Positions 1 through 7,454 of a DNA stretch of 48,227 nt are shown in pieces. The stretch is from positions 1-48,227 of the forward strand of contig NZ_JACHZF010000027.1 of the NCBI RefSeq assembly GCF_014193375.1, read 5' to 3'. Numbering within the stretch: position 1 is the stretch's first letter; each line of letters starts with the position of its first letter. A program made the position numbers and the translations under genes. The notes under the pieces were generated by a model that saw only the letters and a list, made by a program, of their open reading frames with translations, made no database searches and was not told the DNA's origin. Origin of the DNA: Halomonas campaniensis. Its GTDB lineage: Bacteria > Pseudomonadota > Gammaproteobacteria > Pseudomonadales > Halomonadaceae.

Positions 1-403
1 CGCATCATGCCCCCCGGCGAAAACGCAGGCAGACACCATCACCCAGGTCGAGCTCGATCTCCCAGCCGCGGGGCTCGTCATCGATGGCATCCTCCTCAGG
101 CACCGAGACCGGCGCGAAGAGCGCCGACCTGGTAGCGGAAGTGGGAGGCGTCACTGGCGTTCCTGAAGCCAGCCGGCGTTTCCAGTGCTGGAACGAACTC
201 TTGGACAGGCCCTTCTGTTCACAGAACACTTGCTGGGACTGGCCGCTGCGGGACTGCTCGTCAATCCAGGCCTGCCATTGCCAGGCAGGATAGCGAGAGT
301 GACGTCGCTTCGACATGGGAACTGATTCTCCGTCGGTGAATGACGGAATCAGCGTAGGAGATCAAGCCGCCTCGGGATACGACGCGCCAGAACGGCCGCT
401 TAC
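1..403 (-). mobile_element. IS66-family insertion sequence, left fragment (tnpA end)
   Basis: The element carries tnpA on the minus strand and ends at 396-403 with CCGCTTAC, which read inward is GTAAGCGG, the usual terminal bases of IS66-family elements. The tnpA stop overlaps an ATGATG at 3-8 that is positioned as the start of tnpB, the usual IS66 gene order; the rest lies outside the window. The flank just outside the end (404-411, TTGGGCAA) differs from the flank of the IS66 end at 48134. The two ends therefore need not come from one insertion event. Confidence 0.85.
5..316 (-). CDS. tnpA: IS66 family accessory protein TnpA
   Basis: A 103-aa protein of the IS66 TnpA type. It has a basic N-terminal helix-turn-helix of the transposase-8-like kind (W-x-x-W, then QQVFCEQKGLSKSSFQHWKR, residues about 28-47) and an acidic tail ending in the IS66-like phrase 'ELDLGDGVCLRFRR'. 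TnpA is one of two small proteins that, with TnpC, are needed for efficient IS66 transposition. A GGAGAATC Shine-Dalgarno-like site precedes the ATG. The stop codon overlaps the expected tnpB start, indicating translational coupling. The gene looks intact. Confidence 0.88.
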   Translation of the reverse strand: MSKRRHSRYPAWQWQAWIDEQSRSGQSQQVFCEQKGLSKSSFQHWKRRLASGTPVTPPTSATRSALFAPVSVPEEDAIDDEPRGWEIELDLGDGVCLRFRRGA

Positions 404-486
404 TTGGGCAAGCCCATCATCTTCATCACCGAGCGCACATAGCGGCGGGTGAAGCTGGGATAGTGGCGATAGGTGGACTGGCTCAT
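404..486 (-). pseudogene. 5' fragment of an unidentified gene cut by IS66
   Basis: From an ATG at 484-486 an open frame runs 27 codons on the minus strand directly into the IS66 end at 403. The peptide begins MSQSTYRHYPSFTRRYVRSV and is followed by a methionine-rich KMMGLP stretch. It has a coding-like, basic composition, but I do not recognise it. It would be the start of a gene whose remainder was separated by the insertion. It lies divergently from the BREX operon, so its promoter and the BREX promoter would share 487-629. It could also be fortuitous. Confidence 0.35.
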
Positions 487-629
487 GAGTGGCTCGGCGT
501 GGCAGAAGCGGTGGCGTCAGGGTACATCACTGAGCCTCTGCTTGCGGAAGGCAACTCAAGGACGTAGCAGGCACAAACCCACCTTAAACTCTGCTAAAGT
601 CAGTCAAAGCCCGCTGCACTGGTGGAAAC
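487..629 (+). promoter_or_regulatory. Probable promoter region of the BREX operon
   Basis: This non-coding stretch precedes the first gene of the BREX operon and must hold its promoter if the operon is expressed from here. It is A+T-richer near 580-612, with a TAAAGT at 593-598 that could be a -10 element and a direct repeat of GTCA/GTCAAAG. No convincing -35 at correct spacing was found. The segment TGGTGGAAAC just before the ATG at 630 is a weak ribosome binding site. Confidence 0.35.
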
Positions 630-824
630 ATGGAAGATCGTTGGCTCTCCGTCGATGAGATCGGCGAGTACCTTGGCGTAAAACGCGACACCGTCTATCG
701 CTGGATCTCCGAGCGGGCGATGCCTGCCCACCGCATCGGGCGGTTATGGAAGTTCAAGCGCGATGAGGTGGACGACTGGGTTCGCAATGGCGGTGCCAGC
801 GAGGGCAACAAGACCGATGCGTGA
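630..824 (+). CDS. Small excisionase/MerR-type HTH DNA-binding protein heading the BREX operon
   Basis: A 64-aa protein of the helix-turn-helix type found in excisionases and AlpA-like regulators (HTH_17). It starts with the signature W-L-S-V-D-E-I-G-E-Y-L-G-V-K-R-D-T-V-Y-R-W and then the wing I-G-R-L-W-K-F-K-R-D-E-V-D-D-W. Proteins of this family bind DNA through the first helix pair and act as transcriptional regulators or recombination directionality factors. Here the stop overlaps the brxA start by 8 bases (ATGCGTGA), so it is co-translated with BREX. The most likely role is a local regulator of the operon. It takes the place of the WYL-type BrxR seen in other BREX loci. A role as an ICE excisionase cannot be excluded. 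Confidence 0.85.
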   Translation: MEDRWLSVDEIGEYLGVKRDTVYRWISERAMPAHRIGRLWKFKRDEVDDWVRNGGASEGNKTDA

Positions 825-1641
825 TCAGGCCACCCTCAAGCGGCTGGGCTTCATGACCCAGCAGGGCAGTACCCACACAGCCCGCACCCTGATGCTCAGC
901 GAGTTGAGCACCCTGTTCGACCATGTCCCAGCTGAAGCGGACAAGGATGCGTACCAGGCCGCCATTCGCGATGCCAACTGCCTCGCCAAGCGCTCCGGTC
1001 GTACACGCCAGCTGACGGCCAGCCACCTGGCCGACCTCTATGGGCTCGACCCTGCCAATCCTATTCACGCCGGCCTGCGCTACTTCTGGTCGCGGGACGA
1101 GGGCGCACGTCCTCAGCTCGCCCTATTGGCGGCGGCTGCCCGTGATTCTCTCCTCCGAGATCTCGCTCCCGCCATTCTCGCCAAGCCGCTGGGCGCCTCG
1201 ATCACCCGCGAATCGGTCGAAGAGGCCATCGAGCAGCACTGGCCAGGGCGCTTCAGCACTGTCACTCGCGAATCCATCGCCCAGCGGGTGAACAGCAGCC
1301 TGGTCCAGGTGGGTTATCTGCAAGGCCCCTTCAAGAGAGTGCGGGTTCACCTGGAACCTGCGACAGCTGCTGTCGCCTATGCCCTCTACCTTGCCTGGCT
1401 GCAGGGCGGCCGCGGTGAGCTGCTGCTGCAGAGCCCCTGGTGCAAGCTGCTGGACGCCAGCCATGATCGCCTGCTGGAACTGGCAGCCCAGGCCTCTTCC
1501 AAGGGCTGGATGGTGATGCGCCGGGTCGACAACGTGATCGATGTCGACTTCCCTGCCTTGGCCCCGCTGGTCACCCAAGTCTTGAAGCCCGCTGAGACCG
1601 ACACTGCCACCCAGCAGGAGATCTTCCATGAGCAAGGTTAA
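817..1641 (+). CDS. brxA: BREX protein BrxA (DUF1819 family)
   Basis: 274-aa protein. It matches the BrxA/DUF1819 family by order in the operon and by content: an N-terminal 'T-x-x-T-A-R-T-L-M-L-x-E-L' segment and a C-terminal part rich in short helices, with the D-V-D-F-P-x-L region near the end. BrxA is a small DNA-binding core protein of type 1 BREX, resembling NusB-fold proteins; its exact role is unsettled. The start at 817 is chosen because it overlaps the upstream stop by 8 bases; an in-frame ATG at 763 would overlap the upstream gene much more. A later ATG (M12 of this frame) is possible. The 3' end overlaps brxB by 14 bases. The protein is somewhat longer than the roughly 200 aa common in the family. 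Confidence 0.85.
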   Translation: MRDQATLKRLGFMTQQGSTHTARTLMLSELSTLFDHVPAEADKDAYQAAIRDANCLAKRSGRTRQLTASHLADLYGLDPANPIHAGLRYFWSRDEGARPQLALLAAAARDSLLRDLAPAILAKPLGASITRESVEEAIEQHWPGRFSTVTRESIAQRVNSSLVQVGYLQGPFKRVRVHLEPATAAVAYALYLAWLQGGRGELLLQSPWCKLLDASHDRLLELAAQASSKGWMVMRRVDNVIDVDFPALAPLVTQVLKPAETDTATQQEIFHEQG

Positions 1642-2179
1642 GCGCCTGATCGACTCCTACGGCCGCTTCATCGCCCTGCCTTGGCGCGACGACGCCGCGG
1701 CGGCCCAACGTGTCGTCTTCTGCGTCTACCCGGAAACCGAGGAACTTCGCCTGCGTGCCAACCTGGGGGAATTCGAGCTCGTGACCCGTCAGAACGACCA
1801 TGAGTGGTTGGCGTTCGACCTGACCGATACCTTCGCCCTGTGGATGGCCGAGCAGAAATATGCCAAAGGGTACTTCAGGTCTCCGGCCAAGCTGGCTACG
1901 GTGATACATCGCTATCTGGACTGGCTGGAGGCCCGCTTCACCGCGGAGCTATCCGCCCAGGGTGTTGGCGACAACCACGTCGTCACCTTGTATGGCGTCG
2001 GCAGCCTGTTTGGCCTGCTGAAGGTCAAGGAGGTGGTGGACCGCCTGGCTCCCCACGTCAGCGGTCGCTTGGCTGTGCTATTCCCGGGCAGCTTCGAGAA
2101 CAACAACTACCGGCTGCTGGACGGCTATGACGGCTGGAACTACCTGGCCACACCGATTACTGCAGACGGGGCCCGCTGA
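1628..2179 (+). CDS. brxB: BREX protein BrxB (DUF1788 family)
   Basis: 183-aa protein matching BrxB (DUF1788) in length, operon position and content. It has a P-x-x-E-x-R-L/F region near the N-terminus, the phrase T-L-Y-G-V-G-S-L-F-G-L-L-K-V-K mid-protein, and a C-terminal LAVLFPGSFENNNYRLLDGY followed by NYLA. The last is characteristic: the family tends to keep a P-G-x-x-x-x-N-x-Y-R-L-L motif, resembling STAS or BrxB-like alpha/beta folds. BrxB is an essential but biochemically uncharacterised component of the BREX core and is required for defence and host methylation. An AGGAG site lies upstream within brxA, and the two genes overlap by 14 bases, implying translational coupling. A 50-base gap follows before brxC. 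Confidence 0.87.
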   Translation: MSKVKRLIDSYGRFIALPWRDDAAAAQRVVFCVYPETEELRLRANLGEFELVTRQNDHEWLAFDLTDTFALWMAEQKYAKGYFRSPAKLATVIHRYLDWLEARFTAELSAQGVGDNHVVTLYGVGSLFGLLKVKEVVDRLAPHVSGRLAVLFPGSFENNNYRLLDGYDGWNYLATPITADGAR

Positions 2180-2229
2180 GCCACCGCCAAGCACCAATTC
2201 GAACTTCGCTACCGCAGGGGAAAGGACGC

Positions 2230-5200
2230 ATGCGCAACCGCGATATCTACGCCAAGGACCCATCCCAGCAGCGCCTGGTCAACGAGGGCGTCGCCTACGT
2301 CAACGACGACAGAAGCGACCGCGCCCAGAAGGTACTGCGCTACGAGCTGGAGACCTTCGTCTGCGACGGCCAGTACGCCAGAGGCATGCAGGATATTCTG
2401 GACACCTACCTGCGCAATCTGAGCGGCGGTGCCTCCCAGCAGCCCGGCGTGTGGATCAGCGGCTTCTTCGGTTCGGGCAAATCCCACATGGCCAAGATGC
2501 TGCGCAACCTGTGGGAAGACGTCACCCTCGACGATGGTGCCACCGCCCGTGGCCTCGTCCACCTGCCCCAGGAGATCCAGGACCTGTTCATGGAGCTCTC
2601 CACCCAGGGCAAACGCCATGGCGGCCTGTTCGCCGCCTCCGGCACCTTGGGGGCAAGCTCCCGCGATAAGAGCGTTCGCCTAGCGCTACTCTCGGTGATC
2701 TTCCGCGCCGCCGGTCTACCCCAACAGTACCCTGTCGCCCGCTTCGTGATGTGGCTGCGCGACGAGGGCATCCTTGAGCAGGTACGCGAGGACGTCGTCA
2801 GCCGCGGCGACGACTGGCAGGAGGAGCTCGACAACTTCTACGTCGCCGAGTCACTGCACGAGGCTCTGGTGCAGGCCAAGCCGAGGATCTTCAGCAGCGT
2901 GGAGTCCTGCGCCGAGACCCTCAGCCACCTCTACCCCCACGTCAACGACATCAGCAGCGACGAGATGCTCAAGGCCATCCGCCAGGCGCTGAGCCAGGAC
3001 GGCAAGATGCCGCTCACCCTGGTGGTGCTGGACGAGGTGCAGCAGTACATCGGTACCGACGGGCAGCGCTCCATCGACGTACAGGAAGCGGTGGAAGCCT
3101 GCTGCAAGGAGATCGGCAGCCGGCTGATGTTCATCGGCACCGGCCAGACCGCCATCACCGGTACCAGCAACCTGGCACGCCTGCAGGGCCGCTTCACCAC
3201 TCGCATCGAGCTCTCCGATGCCGACGTCGACGCCGTTATCCGCCAGGTGGTACTGGCCAAGAAGCCCGAGGCCAAGACACCTGTTGCCGAGGTGATGGAG
3301 AGCAATCTCGGCGAGATCTCCCGTCACCTGGCCGAGACCTCCATCGCCCACCGCCAGGAGGACACCCGCCACTTCGCCCAGGACTACCCCATCCTGCCGG
3401 TGCGTCGTCGCTTCTGGGACGCCGCCCTGCGTGTGCTCGACCAGACCGGTACCGACAGCCAGCTGCGCAACCAGCTCAGCATGATCCACAAGGCGATCCA
3501 GACCAACCTGGACGCCCCGCTGGGCAACATCATCCCCGGTGACTACCTCTATTTCGACGCCACCGACAAGCTGCTGCAGTTTCGCATGCTGCCGCGTAAG
3601 CTCCACGACGCCACCCAGCAGTGGCGTAACGGCAGTGAAGACGAGCAGCTGATGGCGCGAGCCTGTGCCGTGGTGTTCCTGATCAACAAGGTCGCCAGTA
3701 CCAACACCGAGCTCGGCCTGCATCCTACCCTGGCCAACATCGCCGACCTGCTGGTCGATGACCTCAAGGCCGGTAGCAGCTCGCTGCGCAGTCGCCTGCC
3801 GGATCTTCTCGATGAGTGCGAGTTCATCATCAAGGTGGGCGACGAGTACCGTATCCAGACCGAGGAGAGCGCCGCCTGGAACGACGCCTTCCTCGCCCAC
3901 AAGAGCACCCTGGGCAACGCCACGCACCAGATCGAGACCGAGCGCGACGACCTGATCCGCCAGCACTTCGCCAAGCAGGTCGGCAACCTCACGGTGAACC
4001 ACGGCGAATCCAAGGTGCCGCGTCCGCTCTCGCCGGTCTTCGACATGACGCTGCCCAAGGATGCCGCCGAGAAGCTCTACGTCTGGGTGCGCAACGGCTG
4101 GTCGGATGACATCAGCCAGGTGCGTGCCGATGCCCGCCAGGCGGGGTCGGAATCCCCCACCCTGTTCGTGTTCATCCCCAAGCGCTCCGCTGACGAGCTA
4201 CGCAACCAGCTGATCGAGTTCAAGGCCGCCAGCGCTACCCTGGAGACCCGCGGTACGCCCGGCACCCCTGAAGGGGAAGAGGCGCGAGCCGCCATGCAGA
4301 CTACCCGCGATGCCGCCCAGCGGCGCATTCGCGAACTGCTCGACGAAGCCTTCAACGGCGCCCAGGTATTCCAGGGCGGCGGTAACGAGATCGTCGGTGC
4401 CTCCCTGCGTGAGGCCATTCAGGAAGGCGCCGAGAATGCCCTGGCGCGCCTGCATCCCAAGTTTCATCAGGCCGACCATGCCGGCTGGGACAGGGTCTAC
4501 GCCAAGGCCAAGCAGGGCGCTCCCGACGCCCTCAAGGCCGTGGGCTACGAGGGCGAGCCCCAGGCCCATCCGGTATGCAAGGCTGTTCTGAGTTTCCTCG
4601 GCGGCGGCAAGAAGGGTAGCGAGATACGCGACCACTTCGAGCACGGCGATTACGGCTGGTCCCAGGACGCCATCGATGGCGCCGTGCAGGTACTACTGGT
4701 CGCCGGCCAGATCCGCACCACCGATGGCACCTCTCCCCAGGAGCTGGAGCGTCGCGCCATCGGTAAGACCGAGTTCCGCGTGGAGGCCACGACCATCTCC
4801 GCGGGGGAGCGCATCAAGATCCGCAAGGTGATGCAGAAGCTCGGCGTGCAGGCCAAGTCTGGCGAGGAGTCCGCCAAGGCGCCGGATTTCGCCGACAAGC
4901 TCCGAACCCTGGCCGAACAGGCAAGTGGCGAACCGCCGGCTCCGGAGGCTCCCCGTCTGGATGCCCTGGAAGCCGTGCGTACCAGCAGCGGTAACGACCA
5001 GCTCAAGGCCATCGTCAGCAACCAGGGTGAGCTGCTTACCGCCATCGACGAATGGCAGGCCACCGCCGAAAAGATCCAGCAGCGGCGTCCCGCCTGGGGC
5101 ACACTCAAGCGCCTGGCCGACCACGCCAGGAGCCTGCCCGACGCCGAGCCGTTGCTGGCCCAGGTCAGCCAGATCCGCGAGCACCGCTCGCTGCTGGACG

Positions 5201-5664
5201 ACCCGGATCCCGTCCAGCCCCTGCTGGCCAACCTCACCCAGCAGTTCCGTGACACCTTCAACGACCTGCAGCAGCGCTATGCGGACGAGCATGCCGCCGG
5301 AATGCAGCGCCTGGAGGCGGATGACAACTGGCAGCAGCTCTCGCCGGATCAGCGCCACGACCTGCTGGCCGCCAAGCGCTTGACCGCCCACGATGCGCCC
5401 GAGATCACCCTCGGCGGCACCGACCAGGTGCTGGAGACCCTCAGCCACGTGCGCCCCGACGCCCTGGCCGATCGCATCGCCGCGCTGCCGAGCCGCTTCG
5501 ACGAGGTGCTGGTCAAGGCCGCCGAGGAGATGGAGCCCGAGGTACAGTTCGTCAACCTGCCGCGCCGCACCCTCAAGAGCGAGGCCGATATCGTCGCCTG
5601 GCTGGAGGACGTTCGTCGTGAGCTGCGCGAGGCCCTGCAGGACGGGCCGGTGATCACCCAGTAG
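2230..5664 (+). CDS. brxC: BREX P-loop ATPase BrxC
   Basis: 1144-aa BrxC/PglY-type ATPase, within the family's usual 1100-1250 aa. Walker A is GFFGSGKS at residues 78-85, and Walker B is L-V-V-L-D-E around residue 268. The remainder is a long helical/coiled region with a charged linker rich in Ala, Glu and Gln, ending in L-P-R-R-T-L-K. BrxC is a core BREX component, thought to be a large AAA-like/ORC-like motor that works with PglZ and PglX in discriminating and blocking phage DNA. The N-terminus starts with M-R-N-R-D-I-Y-A-K-D-P, a hallmark of the family. A strong GGGGAAAGGA Shine-Dalgarno lies 5' of the ATG. The gene is G+C-rich throughout, unlike the middle of pglX. Confidence 0.95.
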   Translation: MRNRDIYAKDPSQQRLVNEGVAYVNDDRSDRAQKVLRYELETFVCDGQYARGMQDILDTYLRNLSGGASQQPGVWISGFFGSGKSHMAKMLRNLWEDVTLDDGATARGLVHLPQEIQDLFMELSTQGKRHGGLFAASGTLGASSRDKSVRLALLSVIFRAAGLPQQYPVARFVMWLRDEGILEQVREDVVSRGDDWQEELDNFYVAESLHEALVQAKPRIFSSVESCAETLSHLYPHVNDISSDEMLKAIRQALSQDGKMPLTLVVLDEVQQYIGTDGQRSIDVQEAVEACCKEIGSRLMFIGTGQTAITGTSNLARLQGRFTTRIELSDADVDAVIRQVVLAKKPEAKTPVAEVMESNLGEISRHLAETSIAHRQEDTRHFAQDYPILPVRRRFWDAALRVLDQTGTDSQLRNQLSMIHKAIQTNLDAPLGNIIPGDYLYFDATDKLLQFRMLPRKLHDATQQWRNGSEDEQLMARACAVVFLINKVASTNTELGLHPTLANIADLLVDDLKAGSSSLRSRLPDLLDECEFIIKVGDEYRIQTEESAAWNDAFLAHKSTLGNATHQIETERDDLIRQHFAKQVGNLTVNHGESKVPRPLSPVFDMTLPKDAAEKLYVWVRNGWSDDISQVRADARQAGSESPTLFVFIPKRSADELRNQLIEFKAASATLETRGTPGTPEGEEARAAMQTTRDAAQRRIRELLDEAFNGAQVFQGGGNEIVGASLREAIQEGAENALARLHPKFHQADHAGWDRVYAKAKQGAPDALKAVGYEGEPQAHPVCKAVLSFLGGGKKGSEIRDHFEHGDYGWSQDAIDGAVQVLLVAGQIRTTDGTSPQELERRAIGKTEFRVEATTISAGERIKIRKVMQKLGVQAKSGEESAKAPDFADKLRTLAEQASGEPPAPEAPRLDALEAVRTSSGNDQLKAIVSNQGELLTAIDEWQATAEKIQQRRPAWGTLKRLADHARSLPDAEPLLAQVSQIREHRSLLDDPDPVQPLLANLTQQFRDTFNDLQQRYADEHAAGMQRLEADDNWQQLSPDQRHDLLAAKRLTAHDAPEITLGGTDQVLETLSHVRPDALADRIAALPSRFDEVLVKAAEEMEPEVQFVNLPRRTLKSEADIVAWLEDVRRELREALQDGPVITQ

Positions 5665-5680
5665 GAGCTAGCAAAAGATC

Positions 5681-7357
5681 ATGAGATCACGCCGTGAAAT
5701 CGAGGCACTGCTGGATGAGCTGGAGCACTGCGTCGCGGATGACTTGGAAGACCAGGACTTGGACTTCAAGCAGTGGGACACCAAGAGCCGCGACAAGGCC
5801 GTAAAGAAGGTCGTCGATATGGCCATCTGCATGGCTAACGGCGGTGGCGGCAGCGTGGTGTTCGGCGTGGCGGATCGTACATCCGGACGCGAGCAGGCCG
5901 TGCTGGGCGTTCCGCCAGAAGTCGACATCAATGTGCTTAAGCGGGCCGTCTATGATCAGACCGACCCCCACATTACCCCGGTATTCGAGGAGCTCCATGT
6001 GCCGGAGGGCACCGGCCGGGTGCTGATCATGCAGGTGCATCCGGGGATGCCGCCCCACACCGACACCAAAGGCGGTGGCACCGTGCGCATCGGCAAGGAC
6101 TGCCAGCCGCTCACCGGCACGCTACGGCGCAAGATCGGCGTCGAGACCGGAGAGACCGACTACACCGCTGAGAGCGTTTCGGTCACGTTCCAGGACGCCA
6201 TCTCCAACGTGGCGCTGGAATCTCTGCGCCAGATGGCCAAGGAGCAGGATGCTCCCGGTGACTTGCTGCGCATGGATGACCGCAAGCTGCTGGAGGCGCT
6301 GGGTGTGCTCAGGAAGGGCAAGCTGACGCGCGCCGCGATCCTGCTGTGTGGCAACGAAGCCACCCTTCGCGAAGTGTTTCCGGGATTCTACTGGCTGTTT
6401 CTCGCCATGCGTTCAGATACCCACTACGACAATCGGGAAGATCGAGTCAGTGCCATCCCGTCCGCCATCGCCCGGCTAGAAGAGCTCTCGCGGGCCTATA
6501 ACCCCATCAGTACCGTCGAGCGCGGCATGTACCACTTCGAGTACCGCGACTATCCCGAGATAGCGCTGCGCGAGGCGTTGATGAACGCCTTCTGCCACAC
6601 CGATTACCGTCTGCACGGCCCCGTCATGGTGAAGTGGTACGCCGACAAGGTAGAGATCAGCAACGGGGGTGGGTTCATCGCCGGCATCCGCCCCGACAAC
6701 ATCCTTCATCATCCACCGGCGGCGCGCAATCCATGCCTGGTCGAGGCGCTGACCCGCCTCAGGCTGGTCAATCGCAGCAACCTCGGGGTCGCGCGGATGT
6801 TCGATGCGTTTCTCGTCGAAGGCAAGCACCCACCCCTGATTCGCGAGCTCGGCGAGTCGATCACCGTCACCTTCCTGCGCTCCTCGCTGGATGCTGAGTT
6901 CCGCCACCGCATCGCCCAACTGGACGATCCCCCGCTGACCACCGACCAGCTTCTGGTGGTCCATGCGCTTCGCCGGCACCCGCTTGCCGACCGAGACACC
7001 ATCGCCTGGGAGTCCCAGCTAAGTAAGCGGCGAGTCGAAGAGGTGCTGAAGGCTCTCGCCAAGCGACACCTGGCCAGCGCCACCGGCGAAGGTGAGGGGC
7101 AGCTCTGGCGGCTGGCAGGGGCGTTCCAGTCAGCCCCGCTCACGGCGCAGGACCCGGAAACCCAGCGCGAAACACTCCTTGAGCTGCTGCAGCAAGGCCC
7201 CTGCTCCATCAGCCAGCTGATGGAGCTGACCGGCCTCAACCGCAGTGCCGCCAAGCGACATCTCAATGAGCTCCGCCAGCAGGGGCTGGCACGCCTGGAA
7301 GGCAAAGGCCCAGCGGCACGCTGGCACGCTAGCGAACCAGAATTGGCCAGGGATTGA
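5681..7357 (+). CDS. ATP-binding protein with Schlafen AlbA_2 and C-terminal winged HTH domains (COG2865-like)
   Basis: 558-aa protein. Residues about 20-150 match the AlbA_2/Schlafen domain: D-L-D-F-K-Q-W, then K-V-V-D-M-A-I-C-M-A-N-G-G-G-G, V-V-F-G-V. Residues about 290-400 match a GHKL-type HATPase (E-A-L-M-N-A-F-C-H-T-D-Y, then I-S-N-G-G-G-F and G-x-x-R-M). The C-terminal third holds two winged-helix segments, the last one containing SISQLMELTGLNRSAAKRHL. Such proteins are called predicted transcriptional regulators and occur as accessory genes in BREX loci. It sits between brxC (16 bases upstream) and pglX. Its 3' end and the following gap hold palindromes that could be its own operator. 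Regulator versus effector function is not decided by the sequence. Confidence 0.85.
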   Translation: MRSRREIEALLDELEHCVADDLEDQDLDFKQWDTKSRDKAVKKVVDMAICMANGGGGSVVFGVADRTSGREQAVLGVPPEVDINVLKRAVYDQTDPHITPVFEELHVPEGTGRVLIMQVHPGMPPHTDTKGGGTVRIGKDCQPLTGTLRRKIGVETGETDYTAESVSVTFQDAISNVALESLRQMAKEQDAPGDLLRMDDRKLLEALGVLRKGKLTRAAILLCGNEATLREVFPGFYWLFLAMRSDTHYDNREDRVSAIPSAIARLEELSRAYNPISTVERGMYHFEYRDYPEIALREALMNAFCHTDYRLHGPVMVKWYADKVEISNGGGFIAGIRPDNILHHPPAARNPCLVEALTRLRLVNRSNLGVARMFDAFLVEGKHPPLIRELGESITVTFLRSSLDAEFRHRIAQLDDPPLTTDQLLVVHALRRHPLADRDTIAWESQLSKRRVEEVLKALAKRHLASATGEGEGQLWRLAGAFQSAPLTAQDPETQRETLLELLQQGPCSISQLMELTGLNRSAAKRHLNELRQQGLARLEGKGPAARWHASEPELARD

Positions 7358-7419
7358 TTCGAACCACGCAGCGAGCCAATTCTATCTGAAATTGGCTCAG
7401 GAATTGGTTCAGAACCAAT
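7334..7419. promoter_or_regulatory. Cluster of AATTGG/CCAATT palindromes upstream of pglX (candidate operator)
   Basis: Two clear inverted repeats lie in the 97-base gap before pglX. GAGCCAATT (7373-7381) pairs with AATTGGCTC (7390-7398) across 8 bases. ATTGGTTC-A-GAACCAAT (7403-7419) is a 17-base perfect palindrome. Two degenerate copies precede them (GAACCAGAATTGG at 7334-7346 and ATTGATTCGAACCA at 7353-7366), the first inside the 3' end of the upstream gene. All share the half-site AATTGGYTC. The arrangement resembles a multi-site operator. A hairpin or attenuator reading is possible, but there is no U-tract. Confidence 0.6.
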
Positions 7420-7454
7420 AGCACCTCGATTAACGGACCCCTACCGGGCGAGGA

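Noticed and set aside
2851..4002. 383-aa minus-strand open frame within brxC
   Set aside because: It is a shadow of the G+C-rich brxC frame, V/G/L-rich with no motifs or ribosome binding site.
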